This document shows positions 1 through 8,019 of a stretch of 64,000 nt of DNA, in pieces (the first letter of the stretch is position 1; every line of letters begins with the position of its first letter). Made by a program: the position numbers and the translations under genes. Under the pieces are notes generated by a model that saw nothing but the letters and a program-made list of their open reading frames with translations, was not told the DNA's origin and did not search any database. The DNA is taken from positions 1 to 64,000 of the forward strand of contig NZ_FUYS01000001.1 of the NCBI RefSeq assembly GCF_900168055.1. Direction: 5' to 3'. The DNA comes from Parapedobacter luteus. GTDB lineage: Bacteria; Bacteroidota; Bacteroidia; Sphingobacteriales; Sphingobacteriaceae.

Positions 1-1
1 C

Positions 2-328
2 AAAGCCATGGCTTACGCCTATGCCAGATGGGACGGGCTGTCGGCTTACCTGTATGACGGGAACCTGCAGATAGATAATAACCTATGCGAAAATGCGCTT
101 CGTGGGGTTGCCCTTGGCCGGAAAAATTACCTGTTCGCCGGAAGCCACGAAGCGGCGCAGCGGGCAGCCATGATCTATTCCTTCTTCGCCATCTGCAGGA
201 AACATGAGGTCAACCCCTTCCAATGGCTCAAATACACGCTGGAAAACATCATGTCCATCAACCACAAAAACCTCAAAGACTTATACCCGCAGAACTATAA
301 AAAGATAGTTCAAAAATCAAACATGTAG
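2..328 (+). mobile_element. IS66-family transposase, C-terminal fragment
   Basis: The reading frame is open through the left edge of the window, so only the last ~109 residues of the transposase are present; the ATG at base 8 is not the true start. The stretch with DNNLCENALRG followed by GRKNYLFAGSHEAAQRAA is the IS66 TnpC signature; the Glu of CEN is expected to be the last acidic residue of the DDE catalytic triad. The tail has the usual NPFQWL segment. The upstream part and any tnpA/tnpB partners lie outside the window, so whether the element is intact cannot be judged. Confidence 0.9.
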
Positions 329-335
329 TTCATAG

Positions 336-359
336 GGCGGATACTAAATAACAGCTTAC
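336..359 (-). repeat. Probable right terminal inverted repeat of the IS66 element
   Basis: Read on the minus strand from 359 the sequence begins GTAAGCTGTTATTTAG. IS66 elements characteristically end in GTAAGC-like terminal repeats, and this one lies 31 bases after the transposase stop. The left end is outside the window, so the pairing cannot be confirmed. IS66 usually makes an 8-bp target duplication, which would be 360-367. Confidence 0.5.
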
Positions 360-945
360 AATTCGAATAAAGTTATTAAGCCCTTATATGAGTTGAAACG
401 TTCGGTTTGCTTCGAAAAACATGCTGCTGTTCGTTGCGGTGTTTTGATTTAGATGCAAAATGACTTTACCGAAAGTTTGTCGGGTTGTTTTTTGTTCGAT
501 ATGGCATGTGTGTTTGTATAAAATGTAGCGATAATGTGTGATTTACGTTATAAAATGTGTTTGTATGTGCAATTTTATAATAAAAAAATGATTTTTAAGT
601 AAAAAAAAAATTACATTTTTATTTTATTATTATTGTATTATGCTTTTTTTACTGATTAACTGCTGTTTTTATTGGGTCATATCTTGTGTAAATAGTAGTC
701 GTTTCGATTTATAAGGCATTTTTTTAAGAACGGCGGATGTTTCCATCCACCGCCTTCAACTAAACAACAAACAAACCTCTTTATTTTCCCGTTGCCGTCC
801 GGCAAAAAATATCTACTTATTTGGTAGTCTTTTTTAATAAAAAAATATACTTTTGCATTGCAACAAAGATAACAGGTTCATGTAAGGGAAAAAACGCATA
901 AATCCTGCGGCAAATGCGCAGATTCTATGCCCAAAAAAAGCAGTT
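360..945. other. AT-rich non-coding spacer
   Basis: Nearly 600 bases after the IS66 end without a plausible gene. It is strongly A+T rich (long A and T runs around 585-660), contains a weak bulged hairpin at 732-755, and ends in the promoter of the XRE-type gene. Its composition differs clearly from the coding regions around it. Confidence 0.6.
821..855 (+). promoter_or_regulatory. Bacteroidota-type promoter for the XRE regulator
   Basis: A TTGG (-33 type) at 821-824 and a TACTTTTG (-7 type, consensus TAnnTTTG) at 848-855 are separated by 23 bases, at the long end of the usual spacing. The transcript would start near 860 with a leader of roughly 85 bases. Confidence 0.5.
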
Positions 946-1299
946 ATGGTACAAACGGGTATTTTAGCTAATATTAGAAGACTCCGGAAGGCACGCGGGT
1001 TCTCACAAACGGATATGGCGGAAGCATTGCATATCGCATTGAAGACTTATCAGAATATAGAAGGTGGCGTTACCCGTATAGATATTGATCGGCTTGGCCA
1101 GATAGCCCAGGTGCTGGATGTTGGCCTGCCTAAACTGTTAACCGATGAAGAAACGGCCGATATGGACGTCGCCAAATTTATCAGTGAGGAAAAAGCATTA
1201 TACCACAAAATTATCCATGATAAAGAGGCGTACATCGCGCAATTGGAAGATAGCATTCGCTTTTATCAGGAAATGCTACGAGAACATCGGGTCATATGA
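946..1299 (+). CDS. XRE-family helix-turn-helix transcriptional regulator
   Basis: A 117-residue protein with an N-terminal Cro/C1-type helix-turn-helix in about residues 6-65 (RKARGFSQTDMAEALHI, then YQNIEGG). The C-terminal ~40 residues are charged and heptad-like (ISEEKALYHKII to MLREHR) and probably form a coiled coil for dimerisation. It stands alone between the IS66 remnant and the aminotransferase gene, and its targets are unknown. Small HTH proteins with this helical tail are frequent in Bacteroidota. It could be a housekeeping regulator or a remnant of the mobile region at its left; the sequence does not decide. Confidence 0.8.
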   Translation: MVQTGILANIRRLRKARGFSQTDMAEALHIALKTYQNIEGGVTRIDIDRLGQIAQVLDVGLPKLLTDEETADMDVAKFISEEKALYHKIIHDKEAYIAQLEDSIRFYQEMLREHRVI

Positions 1300-1353
1300 C
1301 GGAAGGTTCAGTGAAAATGTTTAACCTTGCACCATGTTGTTTACCATTGATTA

Positions 1354-2508
1354 ATGAACTTCCTTCGATCTAAATTGCCCGATACCAGTACTTCGATTTT
1401 TACCCGAATGTCGCAACTGGCCGCAGAGCATAAGGCGATCAATCTTTCACAGGGCTTTCCGGATTTCGACTGCTCGCCAAAGCTCATTTCATTGGTGGAA
1501 CGGGCGATGCGGAGCGGGCAAAATCAATATGCTCCCATGGCAGGGGTAATGGCGCTCCGCGAGCAAATAAGTGCCAAGGTGGAAGCGACAATCGGCGTGG
1601 CTTACCATCCTGAGACCGAAATTACTATCACGGCTGGAGCAACCCAGGCGCTTTTTACCGCAATGGCGGCCGTAATACATCCCGGTGATGAAGTGATTCT
1701 GTTCGAGCCGGCCTACGATGCTTACGCACCCAGTGTCAGGGTGTTTGGCGGCATACCCAGGCCTGTTGCCTTACTTGCCCCTGATTTTGCGATCGACTGG
1801 AAAGCAGTCGGGGAACTAATGACGCCCAGGACGCGACTGATTATTATCAATTCTCCCAATAATCCTACCGCGCGTGTGTTGACAGGCGCTGATTTCGAGC
1901 AGCTTTCCCGTATCGTCCAAAATCGGCATTGTTTTGTGCTGAGTGATGAAGTGTATGAGCATATCGTGTATGATGGGATTACGCATCGCAGTGTTATGCA
2001 TGATGCTGAACTTCGTAAGCGGGCTTTCATCGTAGCCTCTTTCGGTAAACTATACCATTCCACAGGCTGGAAAGTTGGGTACTGCATTGCGCCAGAAACT
2101 CTTACCAGGGAATTCCGTAAGGTGCACCAGTTCAATGTGTTCAGCGTAAATACACCTGTCCAGCATGCACTGGCGGGCTTTTTGCATCTCAAGGATGAGT
2201 ACCTTGGTCTTGGCGCGTTCTTTCAGCAGAAGCGCGACCTTATGCTTGACGCGCTTCAGGCAACTCGCTTTGGGGTGCTGCCTTGCCAAGGCACCTATTT
2301 CCTCCTGGCTGATTATTCGTCCATCAGTGATTTGCCTGAGCATGTCTTCTGTCAGGAGCTGACCAAGCAGTATCAGGTAGCCACGATCCCGGTTTCGTCG
2401 TTTTACAGCCAGGAGACCAATCAACGACTTGTCCGGATTTGTTTTGCTAAACAATCCGAGACAATGGCGCAAGCTGCCGACCGCCTTGCCCGTGTCTCAC
2501 AGTTGTAA
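1354..2508 (+). CDS. PLP-dependent aminotransferase, methionine aminotransferase type
   Basis: A 384-residue fold-type I, class I/II aminotransferase closest to the YbdL/methionine aminotransferase and kynurenine aminotransferase group. It would transfer the amino group of methionine or an aromatic amino acid to a 2-oxo acid in the cytoplasm. Visible motifs are LSQGFPDFDC near the N terminus, QYAPMAGVMALREQI, the cofactor-site NSPNNPTARV, SDEVYEHIVYDG, and the Schiff-base lysine K232 in SFGKLYHSTGWKVGY. The C terminus carries the substrate Arg in RLVRICFAK. Length is normal for the family. It faces the convergent GH109 gene 40 bases away. The exact substrate is inferred. Confidence 0.85.
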   Translation: MNFLRSKLPDTSTSIFTRMSQLAAEHKAINLSQGFPDFDCSPKLISLVERAMRSGQNQYAPMAGVMALREQISAKVEATIGVAYHPETEITITAGATQALFTAMAAVIHPGDEVILFEPAYDAYAPSVRVFGGIPRPVALLAPDFAIDWKAVGELMTPRTRLIIINSPNNPTARVLTGADFEQLSRIVQNRHCFVLSDEVYEHIVYDGITHRSVMHDAELRKRAFIVASFGKLYHSTGWKVGYCIAPETLTREFRKVHQFNVFSVNTPVQHALAGFLHLKDEYLGLGAFFQQKRDLMLDALQATRFGVLPCQGTYFLLADYSSISDLPEHVFCQELTKQYQVATIPVSSFYSQETNQRLVRICFAKQSETMAQAADRLARVSQL

Positions 2509-2548
2509 AGCTATGGTGGGCATTTTTCACCGTCCGATTGTACCGCCG

Positions 2549-3967
2549 TTAGTTGATTTGCCGTACACCCGTAGTGGCACCGCCATCTAACGTGAGGTTC
2601 ACCGGTTGGTTGGTCTCCCACGCCCCACGTGTGAAATCCGGTATATCGAGTGAGCCTGATCGGTTGGTTACGGACTGTTCGCTCAACGGAAAGATACTGC
2701 TCCATAGCGCGCCGTCGTAAACGTCTTGGTCCAGCGGCAGGCCGTTTCGCAGGCAATCGATCAACCGCCAGTCCATAACGAAATCCATTCCCCCGTGTCC
2801 GCCTATTTGCTTGGCTACCTCGCCAACATGTTTGATGAGGGGCGGTGTGTACCGATTATACAAGTCCTGCAATTCGTGTTCTTTAAGCCAATCATGGCCA
2901 AAAGCAATGCGCTCAGGTGACGGCCATTTGGACGCTACGCCCTTGGTCCCGCTGATGAGGTGAATACGCGAGTAGGGACGCGGTGAGCTGACGTCATGTT
3001 GTACCATAATGGACTTTCCCTTAGCGGTCTTGATTAAGGTCGTGTTCATGTTTCCACGGTAGTTCGCGCCTACAAAAGGTTGGAAAAATCTGTCTTCTTT
3101 GGCTTTTTCCTCAGCGGTTTGCGCCATTATGAAGTCATTGGTCGAAAGCGAGACCAAATAGTCCATCTTGTCGCCTCTATTGATATCGAGGCATTGGGCA
3201 ATAGGGCCAAGGCCGTGGGTGGGATATAGGTTTCCGTTGTGCGTGGCATTCATCCGTAGCCGCCACATATCGGCATAGCCGTTTTTGTCAAAGTTCAGTT
3301 CCAGTAAATCATGGATGTATGCACCTTCAGCATGAATAATTTCGCCGAATAAGCCGTTTCGAGCCATATTGAGGGTGAGCATTTCAAAGAAATCATAGCA
3401 GCAGTTTTCCAGCATCATGCAATGCCGCCTTGTTTTTTCGGAGGTTTCCACGAGCTCCCAGCACTCGTCAAGGGTGACCGCTATGGGTACTTCGCACGCC
3501 ACGTGTTTACCGTGTTGCATGGCGTAGACCGCCATCGGGGTATGCAGGTGCCAGGGGGTACAGATATACACGAGATCGAGTTCCTCGTTGGCCACCATGT
3601 CTTTCCAGCCCTCTTCCCCACTGTAGGCCTTGCCTTTCGGGAGCCCCGCTTTTTCCAGTATAGCCTGTGTTTTTTCAACCCGATTGGGATCCTTGTCACA
3701 GAGCGCTTTGATTTCCACGCCGTCGATGTGCGATATGCGTTGCACAGCACCGGGGCCACGCATTCCTAAACCGATAAAGCCGATGCGTACCTCGTCGATC
3801 TTGGGTGCGGCGTATCCGCTCATGTTAAAGCGCTGGGGTCGCATCTGTTGATAAGATGATGGCTGTAAGTTCTTTGCATTTGCTTCGCCCGTCACGGCCG
3901 GTAGCGTTGCTACGGCTCCAGAAAGCAAGGTAGCGTTTTTAAGGAAGCTTCTACGGTTGTATTTCAT
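2549..3967 (-). CDS. Gfo/Idh/MocA-family protein, GH109-type glycosidase, Tat-exported
   Basis: A 472-residue protein with a twin-arginine signal (NRRSFLK, residues 4-10, then a hydrophobic stretch to about residue 28), so it is probably exported folded with its bound NAD. The Rossmann motif GFIGLGMRG is at residues 63-71; ICTPWHLHTP and CEVPIAVT are the oxidoreductase-fold positions. HGLGP and GGHGGMDF match GH109, the NAD-dependent alpha-N-acetylgalactosaminidases, which use a transient oxidation mechanism. Divergent from the NagB fusion gene, which fits amino-sugar use. Other secreted Gfo/Idh proteins are less specific, so GH109 is likely but not certain. Confidence 0.8.
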   Translation of the reverse strand: MKYNRRSFLKNATLLSGAVATLPAVTGEANAKNLQPSSYQQMRPQRFNMSGYAAPKIDEVRIGFIGLGMRGPGAVQRISHIDGVEIKALCDKDPNRVEKTQAILEKAGLPKGKAYSGEEGWKDMVANEELDLVYICTPWHLHTPMAVYAMQHGKHVACEVPIAVTLDECWELVETSEKTRRHCMMLENCCYDFFEMLTLNMARNGLFGEIIHAEGAYIHDLLELNFDKNGYADMWRLRMNATHNGNLYPTHGLGPIAQCLDINRGDKMDYLVSLSTNDFIMAQTAEEKAKEDRFFQPFVGANYRGNMNTTLIKTAKGKSIMVQHDVSSPRPYSRIHLISGTKGVASKWPSPERIAFGHDWLKEHELQDLYNRYTPPLIKHVGEVAKQIGGHGGMDFVMDWRLIDCLRNGLPLDQDVYDGALWSSIFPLSEQSVTNRSGSLDIPDFTRGAWETNQPVNLTLDGGATTGVRQIN

Positions 3968-4653
3968 AACAGCAATTGGGTAGTAACAATTTTTATAAGC
4001 AAGTATAGGACGGTTAGTCGAGTAATCAAAGCGTTAAGTCAACGCAACCGTTTGTTTAAAATGCGTTATCCGTCAATAGTTCTTTTTTTAGCAATCCCCT
4101 CCGCTTCCGAAGGCTATTGTGGTTTACCGATCGGCTACCGTTTGCTTACCTTTCGTCTATCCCTCGCTTACTCCTGGTTTACACTTGCTATACCCTTTCT
4201 TTACCGATTCCATACCGTTTCTTTACCCCTTCTATACTCTTTCTTTACCCTTTCTTTACCGTTTCTTTACCCTTTCCATACCGATTCTATACCGTTTCTT
4301 TACCCCTTCTATACCCCTTCTATACCCTTTCTTTACCGTTTCTTTACCCTTTCCATACCGATTCCATACCGATTCTTTACCCTTTTCTTACCCGTATAGT
4401 AACCGATGGGTACGGTAAAGGTAGCGGATCTGTAACGGAATACCGTTCAATTCCTATCTTCAGCGGCTACCGGTGGTCAATCCGGTGGATGTTCTGGTAA
4501 GATTCGAAATTTTATAAGCATTACCTGGCGCGGCATTGATGACAATGTGCGTTCCGGGGGCAGATCAACCGACGCACACGATTGCATAACGTTGTCCATC
4601 TAAAAAAAGCAATTATTTGCAAAAAATCTACGCGACGTATAGTCATTTATCAT
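3968..4653. other. Divergent intergenic region holding the 11-bp array
   Basis: About 680 bases between the GH109 start and the NagB promoter. Apart from the 11-bp array (4125-4436), I see no coding region. No clear TAnnTTTG box is present on the minus strand in front of the GH109 gene. Confidence 0.6.
4125..4436. repeat. Tandem array of about 27 units of 11 bp, pyrimidine-rich on the + strand
   Basis: TACC (or a one-base variant) recurs exactly every 11 bases from 4125 (4125, 4136, 4147 and onward) to about 4433. In the regular core (4191-4389) the unit is TACC[C/G][T/A/C]TTC[T/C][T/A]. The variation is confined mainly to four positions. A higher-order repeat is visible: 42 bases at 4246-4287 recur exactly at 4323-4364, that is 7 units or 77 bp later. 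The ends decay gradually. No unit contains a stop codon on the + strand, so all three + frames stay open; those frames are not genes. The array lies between the divergent GH109 and NagB genes. Confidence 0.9.
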
Positions 4654-4661
4654 TAGTTTTG
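4654..4661 (+). promoter_or_regulatory. -7 promoter box of the NagB fusion gene
   Basis: TAGTTTTG matches the Bacteroidota -7 consensus TAnnTTTG. It lies 27 bases before the ATG at 4689. No convincing TTG-type -33 box is seen at standard spacing. Its position argues against an upstream start at 4617, which would lie before the transcription start. Confidence 0.5.
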
Positions 4662-4688
4662 CGTCTCACCTTATACGTAATTCCTAAA

Positions 4689-6617
4689 ATGGCGAGATTA
4701 AATTTACTGGAAGAAACACGCTTCGAGAAAGTACCCGTAAGTGTTTACTCCAATCCGACCACGGCTTCGTTGGCCGTGGCCAAGCGTATTGCCGACCTTA
4801 TCCGCGGCAAACAAGAAAAAGGTGAGCAGGCCATCCTTGGCCTTGCTACAGGTGCAACCCCTGTAAAAGTATATGCAGAGTTGGTACGCCTGCATCGGGA
4901 AGAAGGGCTCAGTTTCAAAAACGTCATTACCTTCAACCTTGACGAGTACTACCCCATGTTGCCCGATTCGGAACAGAGCTATGTGACGTTCATGAACAGG
5001 CACCTCTTTGATCATGTTGATATTGACCGGGCCAATGTACACATTCCCGATGGCACATTGCCTATGGAGGCTATCCATGATTATTGCTTGGCTTACGAGC
5101 AGAAGATTACGGAATTGGGTGGCCTCGATCTGCAGATACTTGGTATCGGCCGTACAGGTCATATCGGATTCAACGAACCGGGTTCTGCTCCCAATTCCGG
5201 CACGCGATTGGTTACGCTCGATGATTTAACACGTCGTGATGCCTCCCGCGATTTCGGCGGTAAGGAAAATGTACCCACCAAAGCCATCACCATGGGTATC
5301 GGCACTATTTTCAAGGCCCGGGAAATTATCCTGATGGCATGGAATGAGAAAAAGGCCGAAATCGTAAAGAAAGCTGTCGAAGGCGAAATTTCGTCCGATG
5401 TCCCTGCTACCTATCTGCAATTGTCCGATAGCGTTGAGTTTGTACTCGACAAGGATGCGGCCTCCCAACTGACTCGCTTCGATACTCCTTGGCTGGTTAA
5501 GGACTGTGAATGGGACCGGAAGACCATTAAAAAAGCAGTTGTTTGGCTTTCGCAGACACTTAAAAAACCCGTGCTGAAGCTTACCGAAGACGACTACAAT
5601 AACAACGGTATGGCTCAATTGGCAACAGAAAAGGGCCCTGTTTACAACATTAACATCGATATTTTCAACCAATTGCAGCATACCATTACGGGATGGCCCG
5701 GAGGAAAACCGAACGCTGACGACAGCCAACGGCCCGAACGGCGTGATCCGGCGAAGAAGCGTTCCATTATCTTTTCGCCACATCCGGATGATGACGTAAT
5801 CTCCATGGGGGGTACGTTCATCCGCCTGGCAGACCAAGGACATGAGGTGCATGTGGCTTACCAGACGTCCGGAAACACGGCGGTTTGGGATGATGACGCC
5901 TTGCGGTTTATCGAATTTGCAACGGATTTTGCCAAATCGCAGGGTATCGACACGCAAAAATTGGAGAGCCTGTATAAGGATGCACGGCAATTCATCCAAG
6001 GCAAAAAACCCAACCAAATCGATACGCCGGAATTGCTTACTGTCAAAGGGCTTATTCGCAAGGGAGAGGCTATTGCCGGTGCCCGGTTTGCAGGCCTCCC
6101 CGATGAAAACATCCATTTTCTGAATTTACCATTCTACGATCGCGGAAAATACAGTAAAAACTTGGTTTATGAAGACGATATTCAACAGACAATGGAACTG
6201 TTGCAACGTGTAAAACCTCATCAGATTTTTGCCGCTGGTGATTTCGCAGATCCGCATGGTACCCATAAAGTGTGCTTTGATATCATCCATGAGGCAATGA
6301 AACGGCTGCGTAAAACAGAGGCGTGGACAAGAGACTGCTGGGTATGGCTGTACCGCGGAGCTTGGCACGAATTTGAGATCCACGAGATTGAAATGGCTGT
6401 GCCGCTTTCGCCACAAGAAGTGTTGCGCAAACGGTATGCGATTTTCAAGCACCAGTCGCAAAAAGATGTACCCGTGTTTCCCGGCGACGACGCGCGTGAA
6501 TTTTGGGTGCGTGCTGAGGAACGTACACGGGAAACCGCCAAATTATACGACGGCCTGGGAATGGCTGAATATGAAGCGATAGAAGCGTTTGTACGGTGGA
6601 AATTTGAAGATGACTAA
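4689..6617 (+). CDS. nagB: Glucosamine-6-phosphate deaminase (NagB) fused to a PIG-L/LmbE deacetylase domain
   Basis: A 642-residue two-domain protein; the start at 4689 (MARLNLLEE) is chosen because the -7 box is at 4654. Residues ~20-265 are the NagB fold, which converts glucosamine-6-phosphate to fructose-6-phosphate and ammonia: NLDEYY with D85 (Asp72 of the E. coli enzyme) and GRTGHIGFNEPGS with H158 and E163. The catalytic Asp141 of E. coli NagB (NDGH) is replaced by T156 here. Residues ~355-640 are a PIG-L/LmbE zinc deacetylase domain with PHPDDD (H365, D367, D368) and DPHGTH (H523, H526), so its metal site looks complete. Such fusions are known in Bacteroidota, but the role of the second domain is not settled to my knowledge. 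Deacetylation of GlcNAc-6-phosphate or a related sugar is an inference. Confidence 0.88.
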   Translation: MARLNLLEETRFEKVPVSVYSNPTTASLAVAKRIADLIRGKQEKGEQAILGLATGATPVKVYAELVRLHREEGLSFKNVITFNLDEYYPMLPDSEQSYVTFMNRHLFDHVDIDRANVHIPDGTLPMEAIHDYCLAYEQKITELGGLDLQILGIGRTGHIGFNEPGSAPNSGTRLVTLDDLTRRDASRDFGGKENVPTKAITMGIGTIFKAREIILMAWNEKKAEIVKKAVEGEISSDVPATYLQLSDSVEFVLDKDAASQLTRFDTPWLVKDCEWDRKTIKKAVVWLSQTLKKPVLKLTEDDYNNNGMAQLATEKGPVYNINIDIFNQLQHTITGWPGGKPNADDSQRPERRDPAKKRSIIFSPHPDDDVISMGGTFIRLADQGHEVHVAYQTSGNTAVWDDDALRFIEFATDFAKSQGIDTQKLESLYKDARQFIQGKKPNQIDTPELLTVKGLIRKGEAIAGARFAGLPDENIHFLNLPFYDRGKYSKNLVYEDDIQQTMELLQRVKPHQIFAAGDFADPHGTHKVCFDIIHEAMKRLRKTEAWTRDCWVWLYRGAWHEFEIHEIEMAVPLSPQEVLRKRYAIFKHQSQKDVPVFPGDDAREFWVRAEERTRETAKLYDGLGMAEYEAIEAFVRWKFEDD

Positions 6618-6653
6618 CAGAGAAGCCACAGGCAAAGGCTTTTAACTGAAAAT

Positions 6654-6690
6654 GGCCGTCTGGAAATTGCTCCAGACGGCCTCTTTTTTT
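6654..6690 (+). terminator. Rho-independent terminator after the NagB fusion gene
   Basis: A perfect 11-bp stem (GGCCGTCTGGA at 6654-6664 with TCCAGACGGCC at 6671-6681) and a 6-base loop are followed by TCTTTTTTT. It sits between convergent genes, 37 bases after the nagB stop. Confidence 0.9.
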
Positions 6691-6698
6691 AACGCTTT

Positions 6699-8015
6699 TT
6701 AGATCGCGTCAGACAACGAAGTAAACGTGAAGTCTCTGATTTTCATGGGGGGTACCATGATATTGCCTGAGCGCTCGGTCTTGCCTAAGTCCTCGACGTT
6801 GTTAAGCATAATGATTGGGCTCTCATTGAATCGGAAGTTTTTTATCGGAAATTGAATGGCTCCATTTTCAATATAGAACGTACCGTCGCGGGTGAGTCCG
6901 GTAAGTAACAGGCTCTGTGGATCTACCGATCGGATGTACCAGAATCTGGTGACCAGGATGCCACGCTCCGTGCTTTTGATCATTTCTTCCAGCGAAGAGT
7001 TGCCTCCCGGGATGATCATCCCCCAACTCGATGGAAGTGGGTCTACCCCTTTTTGGGCAGCCCAATATCGCGAGTACGACAGATTTTTTACAATACCGTT
7101 TTCCACCCAGGTTGTCTTTTTCAGGGGAAGCCCATCGCTGTCCCATGTTGGCAAAGGTAGTTCGGGATTTAACGGATCGGAGTAAATGCTGATGCGTTCG
7201 TCGAAAAGCTGTTCGCCGAGCCGTGTCCCGCCCCCTTTCTTGCTCATGAAGCTCCTTCCTTCGTCGGCACTTCGGGCATCGAATCCGCGTAATATCCAGC
7301 TTACCAGATCACTCGCCGCCAAAGGCTCGAGTATGACGGTATACTTACCGGGTTCGATGGCCTTTGCGCCGGCGGATGTCTTGGCTTTTTGGGCAGCCAC
7401 CTTGCTCATTTTTAGGGTGTCCAGCTTGTCTACGTCGTTGAAACTATTGCTGGTATAGCCCGATCCGGTGCCTTCCTGGTTGCGTATGGTAACGGAAAAA
7501 GACACGTTGGTACTCCGGTTGTAGGCATAAAGTCCCTTTGAATTCATCATTGCCCGAAAGCCGGTGTTGTTGTTTAGAAACCCGGCGGCTTCTAACTGTT
7601 CATCCTTGGAGACTTGGATGCTTTGACCGACCATGTCTGCCCGACGGGCCGGGTCAATGGCTGCAGTATTCGCTACGTAGGTCAATGATTCATCATAGGT
7701 CTGGGGACCCAACATCGGCATATATTCTGGATTCTCAGGGGATAGCCGGGCCAATTCTTCCGAACGTTCGACGGCCTTCTTCAGCGAGGCGTCATCAAAT
7801 TCATTGATACTTGCCGAACCTACTTTTTTACCATATACCGAACTTACCGAGAGGCTCATGGTGCTCGCCGCGCCAGCGGTTGAAACTGCGTTGTTGGCAT
7901 AGCGGATATTCCCTTCGTCGTTACCGCTCAGTGAGGCTACGCATTCGTCGGCCGTGGAAAAACTCAGTACCTTGGTTAATATAGCCTGTGCTTCTTCTTT
8001 GCTTAAAATTGCCAT
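6699..8015 (-). CDS. tldE: TldE/PmbA-family subunit of a TldD/TldE-type protease
   Basis: A 438-residue member of the PmbA/TldE half of the family: no HExxxH motif, but the typical layout with an N-terminal domain (about 1-200), the central GKYTVILEPLAASDL segment and the C-terminal WYIRSVDPQSLLLTGLTRDG segment. In characterised pairs the inactive TldE forms a heterodimer with the metal-binding TldD and the pair degrades or matures unfolded peptides. It starts 4 bases after the stop of the upstream tldD copy, so the two are transcribed together and probably translationally coupled. No signal peptide is seen, unlike the two TldD copies, which start with a hydrophobic segment. Confidence 0.88.
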   Translation of the reverse strand: MAILSKEEAQAILTKVLSFSTADECVASLSGNDEGNIRYANNAVSTAGAASTMSLSVSSVYGKKVGSASINEFDDASLKKAVERSEELARLSPENPEYMPMLGPQTYDESLTYVANTAAIDPARRADMVGQSIQVSKDEQLEAAGFLNNNTGFRAMMNSKGLYAYNRSTNVSFSVTIRNQEGTGSGYTSNSFNDVDKLDTLKMSKVAAQKAKTSAGAKAIEPGKYTVILEPLAASDLVSWILRGFDARSADEGRSFMSKKGGGTRLGEQLFDERISIYSDPLNPELPLPTWDSDGLPLKKTTWVENGIVKNLSYSRYWAAQKGVDPLPSSWGMIIPGGNSSLEEMIKSTERGILVTRFWYIRSVDPQSLLLTGLTRDGTFYIENGAIQFPIKNFRFNESPIIMLNNVEDLGKTERSGNIMVPPMKIRDFTFTSLSDAI

Positions 8016-8019
8016 TGTA

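Noticed and set aside
732-755. A hairpin in the spacer after IS66, considered as a terminator
   Set aside because: The stem has a 3-base bulge and no T tail follows it.
4052-4500. Three overlapping plus-strand reading frames of 99-127 codons
   Set aside because: They are open in all three frames only because the 11-bp repeat unit has no stop codon; the products are the same 11-residue repeat shifted, with no independent support.
5226-6116. A 296-codon minus-strand frame inside the NagB/PIG-L gene
   Set aside because: It is antisense to a gene with clear protein motifs; codon constraints of the real gene explain the open frame.
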